From assembly GCA_003194525.1 (NCBI GenBank), contig NBIV01000176.1, positions 94,110-158,109 of the forward strand: a stretch of 64,000 bases of DNA, read 5' to 3'. Source of the stretch: Gracilariopsis chorda (Eukaryota > Rhodophyta > Florideophyceae > Gracilariales > Gracilariaceae). The translations under genes and the position numbers were made by a program. The notes under the pieces were generated by a model, which worked only from the letters and a program-made list of their open reading frames with translations, was not told the DNA's origin and did not search any database. Positions 46,199 to 57,359 of this stretch are shown here, piece after piece. Numbering within the stretch: the first letter of the stretch is position 1; the number at the start of each line of letters is the position of its first letter.

Positions 46199-47619
46199 GG
46201 AGTGTCGAGCGACACGCCCAGTCTTGCACGAGTTGGTGTGTCGCTCGACACAGCTGTTGGTCCAAAAAAAAGAAATAGTATTTGAGGGAATGCGAACATA
46301 CGTGTCTGTGGTGTATGTAGAGTAACAGGTGTGGGTTTGTGTCAAGAACCGTCGCCGGCGCCTTTAATTCTGCTTTAATTATGGCGGGGAGTGTGTCGAG
46401 GGACAGACCCGGTCGTGCACGACAGGAACTCATTCCTGTAGTGCATGACCGGGCCTGTCGCTCGACACAGCTGGCGGGCAAAAAAATTGAAATATTTTTT
46501 GATGGAGTGTGCAAGGCGCATGGCGGTTGCAAATACGTGTCAGTGGTGTCCGTCCTCTCATACGTGGGTGCCTGCGCCAAGCGGTGTTGGGCAAGCCCTT
46601 GTTTTCACATAATTTTTTGGGGGATGGTGTGTTGAGCGACAGGCCCGGTTGTGCACGACAGGAATGAGTTCCTGTCGTGCACAACCGCGCGTGTCGCTCG
46701 ACACACTTGGCGGCCCAAAAAATTGAAATATTTTTTCATGGACAGCGCATGCATCATGGCACCTATAGATACGTGTCAAAGTTGTACGTAAAAAGACACG
46801 TGTGGGTTTGTGTCAAGCGCCGTGGCCCGCGCCTATATTTTTGCATTAATTACCGGGGGGGTTGTGTCGAGCGACAGGCCCGGCTGTGCACGACAGGAAC
46901 TCATTCCTGTCGTGCATGACCGTGCGTGTCGCTTGACACAGCTAGTGGCCAAAAAAGTTGAAATACTTTTTGAAGGAGTGTGCAAGGCGCATGGCGGTTG
47001 CAAATAGGTGTCAGTGGTGTCTGTCCTCTCACAAGTGGGTGCCTGCGCCAAACGGTGTTGGCCAAGCCCTTGTTTTCACATAATTTTTTGGGGGAGGGTG
47101 TGTCGAGCGACAGGGTCGGCCATGCACAACAAGAACTCATTCCTGTCGTGCACGACCGCGCGTGTCGCTCGACACACTTGGCAGCCCAAAAGATTGAAAT
47201 AAATTTTTCAGGGAAAGCGCATGCATCATGGCACATCTAGATACGTGTTAGAGTTGAACGCAAACGGACACGTGTGGGTTTGTGTCAAGCGCCGTCGCCC
47301 GCGCCTTCATTTTTGCATTAATTATGGGGGGGGTTGTATCGAGCGACAGCCTCGGCCATGCACGACAGAGACTCATTCCTGTTGTGCGCGACCGGGCCTG
47401 TCGCTCGACACACCATTATGGGAAAGTGTCCCAAAAATTCGAAAAAAGGGGGTATTGAAAATAGCCCGTATTCGAAATGATAAAATAGTGGGGTTGGCGC
47501 CCCTTCCAAGAAGGGTCTCGTAAAGTAAAGGAGGGAATGGTTGCGACTGTTGTACTGTGTCGTCGTGGGCTGTTGATTCAGCTGTTTGCATGAGTCCATC
47601 CGCTACCGCTTAAGGGTTA
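45621..47619. repeat. Palindrome-rich intergenic array between divergent genes D and E
   Basis: Contains eight copies of a 60-80-bp palindrome. From 46160 they form tandem units of about 233 bp that alternate in two flavours (higher-order period about 466 bp: 46384/46857/47331 and 46626/47095). The core is TGTCGAGCGACA..CGACAGGAA-N-TTCCTGTCG..TGTCGCTCGACA. Centres lie near 45830, 45975, 46230, 46430, 46668, 46902, 47138 and 47373. It lies between the start of the minus-strand methylase and the start of the plus-strand ParB-like gene, where a shared control region or a replication or partition site would sit. Confidence 0.75.
46168..46192 (+). repeat. 25-base G homopolymer
   Basis: Uninterrupted run of 25 G inside the palindrome array; shorter G runs (7-8) occupy the equivalent place in the other units (46855-46861, 47327-47333). 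Length is prone to sequencing error. Confidence 0.85.
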
Positions 47620-50600
47620 ATGAAGCGTATTATGAGCACGTTACGCGTTATCGTTTCATCGCCCCAAACATTTCGCCATACGTCCGCGCCTACCCTCAAG
47701 CGTTTCCGTTCTGGAATAACTCCAGACACGAGCCTGTCATCATCAGCAATCGTACCAGGGGCGTCAGTGTCTCTGCTTCTGGCGAACGGGGATGTCGTTG
47801 GGATCGCTACTGTGTTTGAGGCCGAAGGCGAGTTTCGCCGCACTCTCCACGGGCATACATTGTCTGCGTGTGCGAAACCAGGGGAGGATCTGGTTGTGGT
47901 GAGCAAAATCACCATAACACGGAACAACATGGACGCCTATCCATACCCGTTTAAAGGAACCGAACCCCCTCCGAAGCATCTATCCGGGATGACGTTTTAT
48001 GGAATGTATGCTTGGAACCTGAAGCTAATGCGCCCCCGAGGACTCCCTGGGCTTTCTCGTCGTATGACAGGGGCGTAGGGTATAGGCAGCCGAAGTCAGG
48101 AGCGCTGTACAGTGATTGTCCGAGGAACTCGATCGACGACACAGTCCTCCCGAAACCGACAATTACCTACCGTATCGCACACTACACGTCTGTCGAAAAC
48201 CGTACCGCTGCCCTGCTCAGAAGCTACAACGCCAAGCGAACGGAAGAGATTTGGCTACTGTTCTATCCCTCACCTACCGCCCACGAGGGCTAGTGTGAAG
48301 AACACATCATGCGTTCGAACACTATCAGGGGACGGGGTTGTATCCGTTAAGAAGGTGGCACCCCACACGATCCAGGCGTCCGTCTCTTTGTCGGGCGTGG
48401 GTACTGGTCAGGGTGGGAAGTCTACGGAAGATGCAGCTGCTGTATCTGAAGGACATACACCCATTCCTGTTCCCGAGTCTGTTGCGGAGGGAGGTAGGGG
48501 GAGTGTGAAGGTAGCCCGCGATTTGGGTAGTGACTCGGATGAAGTTCAGATCGTGTCTGAATTTCTGGGTCAGTCGAATGATAGGACGCTGTATACTGAG
48601 GACGATGTGGTTGAAACTGTTCAGGTGGACACACAGTTTTCGAAGGACACCATTCGTCTGCAGGACTACAAAGCCCAGATACTCGTTGTGGATCTGGATT
48701 TAGTACGACTACCAGAACACAGTCCTCGTGGAATTGAAGAGGGGCATGTCCAGAGCCTGGACAATGAACTCAAGCGAAAGGGTTTGTTGGAGTCGGGGGG
48801 GTTGATGAGTGTAACCATTGGGATGAACGGGCGACCTTTGGAAGCGTGTGTTCAGAATGGGCGCATAATTGTATCTCCAGACCTCGTCGATGGACGACAT
48901 CGTCGACTCGCCATGTTCAGGAGGAGGATCAAGGAAGGAAGGGGGCATGCGGTGCTGAAATCACTTCGAGTTCTCAGCTGGTCGAGACCGGACGGGAAGG
49001 ACCTGACGTCGCATGAGTTGGTGGAAATTGGAGTTCTTCTCAATGATACTGCATCGTCTGTACTGAGAATGCTGTTTTCGGACCGCATTCACTCAGTAGT
49101 GAGTATCATTAACTCTCTTCATGTGGACTTGGGCGTGGTTGTTGGTGAGCTGACTGGTGGGATGGTAATTAGAGCCCTTCAAAACTCTGCAGTAACCAAG
49201 AAGATTGAAGAAAGACAGCTGCGTCGCATATCAGAAATTGCGCTCAAGCTTGCTAACAATCCTATGTTGGTGGATGTTTTCGAGCGTGTTTGTGCGCAAT
49301 ATTCGAACATCGATATCACGCACATGCCCTCGGACAAGCTGTTAAGGTTGGAACCGCTGGAGTTTACTTTTGCGATGAACTGCTTGATGTTTTACGTCGG
49401 TCCCAAGGGCCCCACTATCCGAGGTGGGTTCGAAATGGTACGATCTTACTTCTACAGCAGGGTTTTACAATTCCTGGAAGAGATGAAGCGAATGGCACTT
49501 GGGGTTGAGGTGGAAATGGAGTCGTTCCTAGCTCAGTCGTTTCGGATGTCTGCCTCTGTGACTGGTGAGACAACAGTTGGGGACTTTGCTGTGGAACAGG
49601 TGAACCATTTTAGGAATGTTCCCAATCCTCGCAATCAGGGCTCCGTCATAGTAAGAGCTGTGGCGGTGTTCAAGTGGAAGTTGGAGAACTGGATTCCAGA
49701 GCTTCGTGTGGAGCCAGAAGGGCAAGAGGCTTCCGCTTCGCAGCCAAATGCTATCTGGGAGCCAGTGACGTCGGTTGTTAATACCAGGACTTCTAGGTTG
49801 GGTACAACCCGCAGTATGCCTGAAAGCCGGGGGGGGTCCAACCCACCTACACCGCCCGCTATGGTTGCCTTGAGTGCTGAGAGTGGAACACCTGCAGTTG
49901 TTTCTGGTCAATCGAGTGCTGTACGTCGGAATACTAGGCAGAAATCCAGTCCTTCTTCGTCGGCGGGTGCGGCTAGTTCAGAGTCAGGACGCATTACGAA
50001 GAGAAGAAACATACGGAGGAAGAAAGGTGGAGCGATATTGACTGCTGCAACAGTTCAACGTGTGCGAACATATGAGCCTGACGTAGTTTTTAACTTCTTC
50101 AAGGACAACGACTTGCTCCAGCTGCTCCGGAAAGGGTTTGAAGAAATCGATATGGACTTGGATCCGGAAGGCGAATCGGTTGAATTCGAGGACGAGACAG
50201 GAACAAATGAACAGTCGGCGCAAGGGTTCGATGGCGAAGTGCCGACAGCATGGCCTTGTACTCTAAATTGAAGTGAGCCGTTCAATACTGGGAACCCACT
50301 TCCAGAGTGGTGCGTCTACAGCATTATGTTGCCCAGTGTTTGGGCACAAGCAAAGAACCGTATTCAGAATGTGGGAGCGTGGTTGCAATGTATTCACTTT
50401 CCACCTGTACATTGGGCCGAAAATCTGAGTCCGGGTGACCTCAAGTATATTCATCACACGGCTTTTTACCACGCCGCAATGCTCGGCCACGAACAGTCAG
50501 GGCGGATGAAGGGGAATGTACTTGGAGGTGATTTCATTAGTGAAATGGCTATAGCGGCTGGGATTTCTACGGACAACTTGAGTTCTTACGATCGATTGTA

Positions 50601-51663
50601 CTTGGCTGCGAAGAAGGTGGACTATCTGGCTTTGGAATACTTTGGGGAGAAGCGTGCAGAAGTGAAGGAAAAGAAGTTCTGTATTCTCCCCGGTTTCGCT
50701 ATTGACAGGAATTTTGAAGTGCTCCCGAAACCGAGTGAGAATGTGGATAGTGCCGAATCTGTATTGGCTTTCTTTCGCCAAAAATACACGGAGCAACCGG
50801 ATCTCCGCCGTGAGGAGAATCGAAAGAGGTGGACCTGTATAATCAACAGCGGACCTGTAGAGCGTGATATAGAACAAGGAGCGAAGAGGGAAGGTCGATT
50901 CATTACCACCCGCGCTGCTATTGTGGACGCTCTGGAAGAAGACACCACTACACACTGGGTAGTGAAGCGGAGGTCAATGATGGACGCCTGCCTGGGTCAA
51001 GTTATGGCAGCGTTGCGCGTGGGCAACAATCGAAGAGCGGAAACCAGGAAGATGTACGCCCCCAAAACTGGTGGACGGGTGTTAGCTACTACTCGACAGT
51101 GCATGCAGCAGACTCTGCACACAGATTTTCGGGGCTTGTATGTAGAAGAGAAGGCGGAAGGAGCAAATCCCGCATATTTCATGATGATCGCCGGGGAGTA
51201 CTCGTTTCCAATCTGGGTATGTGAAGGAAGTCACAAAATCGTAGTGACCGACTGGAAAGGTTTGCGAATTGTGTCGAAAGGGATGGTGGTTACGAAGTTG
51301 TTAGTTCCACCTTTCTCCATATTCGTCGGGCGTGGTGATGTTTTCCACGCACGGGCCGTAGGAGCAGACAGCAGTATGGACGGCGTGAATTTCCGCTATC
51401 ACGTGTACATGGTCCCTGAAGAGTACGATCTTCCAGATGCCGTACATCGTGAGAAGGGTTTCAAGCCCCAGTTTGTGGAGGACGATACCCGGTTGTATGG
51501 TGCGGGCGACGACACTGATGTTGTTGGAGATAGAGAAGAAGAAGACCTGGTTTTAAGAGATTTAGATGAAGAAGTTGTTGTGCTTGAGAACGACCCGGTT
51601 AGTGCGGTTGAAGGCGAGTTAAGTGAAGCCTTAGGGGAGAACATAGACACCGGCGAAAGATGA
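47620..51663 (+). pseudogene. ParB-like domain plus 2OG-Fe(II) dioxygenase-like protein, one frame with two stops
   Basis: 47620-48078, 48112-50271 and 50326-51663 share one frame, separated only by TAG 48076-48078 and TGA 50269-50271; they could also be separate genes. The middle part has a ParB/sulfiredoxin-type segment: RLPEHSPRGIEEGHVQSLDN, then VDGRHRRLA (about 48889-48915), the G-x-x-R-x-x-A box of ParB-like NTPases/nucleases. A long helical region and a basic Ser-rich tail (KRRNIRRKK) follow. The last part has QTLHTDF (HxD, about 51108), EGSHK, RGDVFHARAV (distal His, about 51343) and FRYHVYM, the metal and 2-oxoglutarate pattern of the phytanoyl-type double-stranded beta-helix oxygenases, with an acidic C-terminus. 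It faces away from the methylase gene across the palindrome array. Substrate unknown; DNA or protein demethylation is only a possibility. Confidence 0.6.
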
Positions 51664-51773
51664 TAGTTTTAAGTTTTAGTTGTGCATTCTGCTGTTGTAT
51701 GTTACAGAGCGTTTTTAAACATGAGAATGGATAATGTGATGAGTTTAGGAGCGTGGGAAACTCTGAAACAGTT

Positions 51774-52748
51774 TCAGAGGTTTGCCCGTGGGATTGGCTT
51801 CTTGAGCTGTTGTTGGAATAACGCTTGCAGGTAAAAAGAGTGGGTTGGTGAGGGATCTGTCTCGCCTGGTGCCATTACCCGTTTGGAATGCTTGTAGAAG
51901 AAAGCGTTCCTTGATTCGTACTCCGAAAAAGAGGTTGGGAAGGTGGTAAGCGTCCGACTGTACGAGAGAAGTCTTTCTACGGAGTCTTCTACGTCGAAAG
52001 AAATGGAAGTGCGCTGCTGGACGACCCCAAAAAGCTCGTGCATCACTTTCTTGGCTTCGTCTGCTTTGTCATAAGCAATCACACTCATGAGTAGGCCGCC
52101 GTAGTACATTCCGTTTAGGTTGAAAGTAGAGAGCCAGGTGATCTTCTCGTAGTAAGACTTTTCAAAATTTTCACTGTCCACAATGTTACAGGACAGATTG
52201 TGATACGCCAGACGGTTTTAAACTTGTTCAGCCCATTTTCCGCAGACCACCGTGGGTCCCTGAGTGTCTTTATCGGTAACACGGTCGGTAGGAAGCTCGT
52301 GTAGGGCTGGAACACAAATATAAAGCACAGCCCTGGTGCAAGAAGAAAGCACACAAGTTCTTTCCAGAATAGGTGCAATATGGCCGTTCTGCATGAAGAT
52401 GAGATCTTCACCTTTGGATTGCGGGCACGCGTTAATTCTGGTGGCGATAACATCTGCTTGTTTACAGCAAAAAATGGGACCAGTGTACGACTCTGGGATA
52501 ACGTCGTGTCGGCCAAGCACTACATCTCGCTTAAAAAGAACTTGAGAATCCAACGCCAGCCCGTAAACGCAGTCTTGATATTGAAAAGAGAGCCAATTCT
52601 GCCCCTTCCAATAATTACCGTCGGTTTTATGTGCTTTCGCAGTATAAAACTTCGGAAAACGATTTCGATGAGTCTGAGAAGGCCAACCATTTGGTTTTTT
52701 TGTTATAGCTGTTGTAGTTTTTGGAGTGTAGATAGTACGAATCTTGTA
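51774..52748 (-). pseudogene. Unknown protein, one in-frame TAA
   Basis: The minus-strand frame is open from 52748 (after a TAA at 52749-52751) down to TGA at 51774, with one internal TAA at 52218-52220; sequence on both sides reads smoothly (KWAEQV-stop-NRLAYHNLSC). No Met in the first 60 codons; a TTG at 52553 is the first alternative start, so a 5' exon or a lost ATG is possible. The segment HKTDGNYWKGQNWLSFQYQD and later Cys-containing stretches suggest a folded soluble protein. No family recognised. Its end lies 110 bp from the end of the dioxygenase gene, tail to tail. Confidence 0.5.
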
Positions 52749-52752
52749 TTAC

Positions 52753-54186
52753 AAGTGAGGGTTTTAACAAAAGAGTCGGTGTATGTTTCTACTTACTTAA
52801 AGTTGGTTTAGAAGTTTAACGTTTAGGAATTGCTATACTAACATTTTTTATTATATATAGGATATGGTTTCGAGCCTAAACCGCAATTAGAATGTTAGGA
52901 GTTTTGGGAGGGTGGTTGTAAATCCCATCTTTCAGGTTTACGGGGCTGCATGCTTTAATGATATTTTTAGGGGTTTTATGAGAGGATTCCTAAAACCTCA
53001 TAGTTACACATCGGGTTTTCTCCCCAAAACTTTCACCGTTTGTAACATAAGGCACATGTGAACACAAATTCATAGCAACCAAAGTTATGTAGTCATTTAT
53101 AAAAAGGCAGTGTGGTTATGTAAGAAATAAAGGTATGAAAGCCGCAAATCGCAACATGTGTAATCAAAGATAAAAAGTTTATGTTATGTAATACGTTTAG
53201 AAAGTACATGTATGGCCATGTTAGGGATAGTTGAAGGGGTTTTCAGGGGAAATAGGAAAGTGCTTCATATGTCAAAAAGACCAGGACACAACGCCGTTCG
53301 GCTCTACAAAAGGTTCTGTTGTAGTAATAAAAACGTTTGGAGAACAGTGAGTAGTTACTCTAAGCAATCAAAGCTGTAAGAGAGAGGAAAAAGCTACGGA
53401 GCCAACCAGTTCCAAGGGCTTTTATGCAAAGCTGAAGTGGCACCCCGCTTCTAAAGATAAGTAATCCAGTTCTTGGGGCGTTGTGCAGCATGGATTGCCC
53501 TTTAGCGAGTATACGGCGGTGAGGTAGCACGAGGTAAACGCAACGAAGTGGGTTTCAGTCATGGGCGTCCATTTCAATTGTGAAGGCTACGAACTGAAAA
53601 AGTATTAAAGATACTCTTCTTTTACTGACGTGTAATAAGCATAACAAGCACGCAGGGGTTTTGTGTGGCTTGGCCAAATCACTGCTGATGTGAGTATATA
53701 GGGGTTTTGAAGCCTGTATTGGTCGGGTAAATGGCATGCCATGACTCGTACTCTACTTTACGAACTGCGTGCAACAACATAAAGTGTTTGGGTCTGTCTG
53801 TACATGAATGTGCGCCGTTTTGGTCACATGTTCGTGTTGTGTTTCATCCTAAGCAAAAGGTTCACGTAGGAATGAATAAATAAGTTTGTTTTGTGGGAAA
53901 CGAACTTAACACAATTTAGGGTTGTAGAGGTAGGGATTTTCCTCCATCTGTGTTAGGAGTCAATGCCTGAGCCATGAAATGATGGTACAGAACAAGAGTA
54001 CGCGTAATTGATTTGGGATCCTGCGCGTTGTCGGTTTCGCGAGGGTTGGGGTTTTATTTAACGGGTTTGCGGTTTTTTAGGGGTTTTAGATTGGTAATGT
54101 ACGATGAGTGCACTTTGTATTTCATGCTTTCTCGAAAGAGGTCCAGGCTTTACAGGTTTGAAGGGGAATGTGGATATTGGAAAGGG
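52753..54186. other. Gene-free region with telomere-like motifs
   Basis: No ORF of note. Repeated GGGGTTTT/TTTTAGGGGTTTTA motifs (about 52960-53030, 53240-53260, 54045-54095). Marks the right flank of the 33.7-52.75 kb gene block, with composition like 31.8-33.7 kb on its left. Confidence 0.45.
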
Positions 54187-55323
54187 TTAAATGTCTTGGT
54201 CTTGCTCCATTTGCTCGTACAGCCTGAGAGCATTAGATAGTGTAGAGGTCGTATTGGGTATTGTATTCGCGACTAGGATGGGAGTTCCTCTACCACCTGC
54301 ATGCTGCGAAGAGAAAAGACTTGATGTGAGGGCTGCTAGAGTACAGGAGAACATTTTCAAGCCGATCAACCGACATGTAGTGGCCGGCGCGATTATGAAG
54401 AGTGCACTACGTAAAGAGCGTTTTACGGCGTTCACTGCGGCATGACGTAGGGACCTGGCTGGTATATCACGGTGCACTGTATAGGTAGTATTTGCATATG
54501 TTGTTGTTAATCTAGATAGAATCCAGACATCCAGCAAGTATGTAAAGCCACCCTTCATGGACCCACTTAGAGAGTAAGCGATACATTTCTTCGTCACATG
54601 GGATTGCAGTGTGTTTCCAGAAGGGATGAGGAGATGTGTCAAATATAAGGCTATGTTTACGGGAAGCAGACTGGTTAATAAGGAACCCCCAAATTGAAGT
54701 ATTGATCTAGTCCTCCATGAGTATGCAATACTCGGATTAAAAGGACTTTTACATAAGCTTCCGCACAATGCAGTTAAAAAGTGCTTTGCACTCCCCCCAA
54801 CTACAATGTTTAGGACACTCTGGGTGAAACAATGGAGCAAAGCCTTGCGGGCAAAGTGATAGAGAGAATTCTTTGGACCTCCCAAAACAAAACCAACTGT
54901 CCCGCCTATGATACCTTTCATCAATGTGTGAGCAAGTCCTAGCACGAGAGATGAATACAAAAATCTGGAAAGGCTGAACAAGCTCCACACATTAGGGGTA
55001 TGACGTGTGGTACTTACGTTTTGGATGTACAGGGCAATATGATATCGATCGGAGAGTAGGCGGGCTAGTTGAGCCTTTTGCAGTAAGACGTCATGACTGG
55101 GAAGATTAGTAACAGCAATATAGATTTCCTGCAGCTCTGTCATTACGTTTGTACTTGGGTCCTGGACACATCTTATTTGGTAGTTTCCTCCTTGCTTGGG
55201 TACAGTGAGTTGCAGCACATCCGCAAATGAGATAATGGTATGCTCTTCTGAAGAGGTAACTGTTGTGTTACAGGGAACTGGCGGTCCGATGTGAATTGGT
55301 ACACAAGACTCGTAAGATCTCAT
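54187..55323 (-). CDS. Multipass membrane protein, intact member of a paralogous pair
   Basis: Complete ORF of 378 codons, ATG 55323 to TAA 54187. The N-terminal 110 residues are soluble; then hydrophobic segments near residues 118-150 (SSLVLGLAHTLMKGIIGGTV), 165-190, 205-235 (FGGSLLTSLLPVNIALYLTH), 245-270 and 315-345. The paralogue at 56121-57299 (plus strand) aligns along the whole length, with shared landmarks: N-terminal Y-E-x-x-[VI]-P-I-x-x-GP, WRTRS/WRTRA before FGG, Y-T-V/Y-T-L-x-x-x-R, and TxRLIGxxMxSC. Five or more membrane spans suggest an organelle or endomembrane protein. The family is not recognised; a mitochondrial-carrier link was considered but its PxDxxK motif is absent. Confidence 0.72.
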   Translation of the reverse strand: MRSYESCVPIHIGPPVPCNTTVTSSEEHTIISFADVLQLTVPKQGGNYQIRCVQDPSTNVMTELQEIYIAVTNLPSHDVLLQKAQLARLLSDRYHIALYIQNVSTTRHTPNVWSLFSLSRFLYSSLVLGLAHTLMKGIIGGTVGFVLGGPKNSLYHFARKALLHCFTQSVLNIVVGGSAKHFLTALCGSLCKSPFNPSIAYSWRTRSILQFGGSLLTSLLPVNIALYLTHLLIPSGNTLQSHVTKKCIAYSLSGSMKGGFTYLLDVWILSRLTTTYANTTYTVHRDIPARSLRHAAVNAVKRSLRSALFIIAPATTCRLIGLKMFSCTLAALTSSLFSSQHAGGRGTPILVANTIPNTTSTLSNALRLYEQMEQDQDI

Positions 55324-55602
55324 GAAGCTTAGAAAGCTGAATTGAGTGAGGGTTTTTGAACAGAATCAATGTAATACCGTTAAGTTGGGAGTGTGGTTTT
55401 GTTCTCGTTTTATAGTGTTTAAAAACAACATTTGAGATGCAAGTGTACTTGAATATCAATGTTACTTTCATGCATGAGGCTTGGTGTCCTAAAATAGTAT
55501 ATGTAGGGCTCTTAGCGTAAAACATCGGTACGTGAACATTACAAGCCTTTACAAAACGCAACACACCATATTATAGTAATGAATAAGGAGTGTTTATGAA
55601 AG

Positions 55603-55908
55603 TTGGTTTTTTGCGAGGATATTGGATATGTCCCAAGCGGTTCATACGCGGGGATGATCATACGTTTCATATTCTTGAAAAACCAGTTACCTGGTTCTAA
55701 TGTCCAGGAGAAGGATATCAAATCTTTTGTTGAGAAGTACGATATAGAAACCAGAGAACAAGGGTTATTTCATGAGGAGGTTTTACTTTCAGGGAGTTTC
55801 AAACGAAGGCTTTGTGAGCACTGTGGCTATTTCATTGTTTTTAGGGGACAGGTTGGAGGGCGTTTACGTGGGGTTTTTATTTGCGTAACAGAGGACCTAG
55901 GCCTATGA
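55603..55908 (+). CDS. Small hypothetical ORF between the divergent pair
   Basis: 101 codons, with a hydrophobic stretch (AGMIIRFIFL) and one C-x2-C (LCEHCG). No homology recognised. It may be chance. Confidence 0.2.
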   Translation: MVFCEDIGYVPSGSYAGMIIRFIFLKNQLPGSNVQEKDIKSFVEKYDIETREQGLFHEEVLLSGSFKRRLCEHCGYFIVFRGQVGGRLRGVFICVTEDLGL

Positions 55909-56120
55909 GGGAAACAAGTTAGTTTTAAGGGGTGAGTACAGAATCTAAACATTCATATATCGCAGTAAACACTCAATTTTGCATCAAAACAGGCAAACAA
56001 AATCGAACTTTAGCGTTATAAAATTGTATCCCAACAATGGGCATCGAAGGGACGGGGACGTTGTTCCCAGCGGTCTTTGCAAAAAATCTGGCGCGTCTCA
56101 AGTACTCCGCTCTACGTTGT

Positions 56121-57299
56121 ATGCAGCCGTACGAAACACGTATCCCTATATGTGCAGGTCCTACCAGCCAATGTACTACTACAATTGATATACTTCCGCA
56201 ACGCACGGTGGTGTCGATAAACAACGTGCTACAGGTAAAACTTCCAACAACCAGTAATGCATTTGAAGTGAGAGGAATGCAAAATATTACTGAAGAACTT
56301 AAACAAGAGCTTCATGACGTTTGTACAGCGATAAAAGCGCTTGAAGTCCGTCGTAGGCTTCTGGAGCCGGGCGTGGTTGACGGTATACTGAAGGATAGGG
56401 CTCATATTGCTAGATATGTAGAACATGTGGACAACTTGACACAAAACTTTGCATTCTGGAACATGTTCAGTGTAACGCGACTTCTTGCTTCTTCTATAGT
56501 TTTTATGGTCACGTTTACCATAATGTATGGGGTTTGCAGTCCTCTGCTGCAGTATGCCGTTCCAGATTCGGGGAACTCTCAGTTTCATTTTGCTCTGAGA
56601 ACATTCGTTCAGTGCTTTATTCAGAGCTTTTTGCATATTTTGCTTATTGAGGGAGGTGTTGCTTACATTAACTCAGCATATGGAACTCTTCAATGTACCC
56701 CGTTTAACGCATTGGATCGTTATAGGTGGCGAACACGAGCGTTTCTCGAATTTGGAGGTTTACTATTCGCACTGTGAGTCCCATTGAATATCGTCCTGTT
56801 TCTGGTTGCTTGGTTACATCCCCCCCAGAATACGTTGGGTTCCAATTTGAAGACCACTTGCATTGCTTTCTTAGTCGGGGGCGCTAGCCTTGGCGCGTTT
56901 AGTTACCTCTGTCAACTTGGGTTAATATCCTTGTTTACGGGTACGTATTTCAATACCAAGTACACATTGCTGCCGCATATGCGTGAAAGAAACTTTAGCA
57001 AAATACTGATTGCAGCATTAAACAATTCATTGAAAACCACACTTTTTGTGGGCTGTCCGGCCAGAACATTTCGATTGATTGGGATCAGAATGCTATCCTG
57101 CATGATGGGATCGCTGGCTTCTGCAGTTTTCTACACAAGTGGCGTTTTAAGCGCCGCGGTTGCATTGGTATCTACGAACAGTGTGTTTGCGGTAAGTCTA
57201 GGAGCATCACACGCAGTCTTACATTACGAGCTTGTTGAGGCTAGCGCTACTCTTCAGCGGCTTAATCGCATTGTGACTGGCTTTGAAATTGAAGGGTAG
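56121..57299 (+). pseudogene. Multipass membrane protein paralogue with an in-frame TGA
   Basis: The start is set at the ATG at 56121 by alignment with the paralogue at 54187-55323; the frame is open from an earlier ATG at 56037. The frame is interrupted once, by TGA at 56775-56777, in EFGGLLFAL-stop-VPLNIVL. The paralogue has Leu there (GGSLLTSLLPVN), so TTA or TTG to TGA is the simplest change. Everything downstream to TAG 57297-57299 stays in frame and conserved (CPARTFRLIGIRMLSC). The two genes are divergent, their starts about 0.8 kb apart. Either a pseudogene by a single nonsense change or translated by readthrough. Confidence 0.72.
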
Positions 57300-57359
57300 T
57301 GCCGGTGTTAGGAAACACTTAAAAAAGGTTTAGGGAAGATTCCTGTCAGAATAAATAGC

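Noticed and set aside
45800-47430. CRISPR-like array
   Set aside because: Repeats are long palindromes with conserved, repeated spacers of about 150 bp in a eukaryotic setting; no unique spacers and no cas genes.
46077-47523. Small ORFs across the palindrome array
   Set aside because: They mirror each other on both strands because the DNA is palindromic, and they contain repeated peptide copies; no sign of coding.
33700-57299. A variant genetic code with all stops reassigned
   Set aside because: Residues expected opposite the stops differ (Gly, Leu, Trp, Cys, possibly Gln), and stops also end the genes normally. Kept only as a hypothesis to test, not as an annotation.
54187-57299. Mitochondrial carrier family
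   Set aside because: No threefold repeat and no PxDxx[KR] motif could be found in either paralogue.
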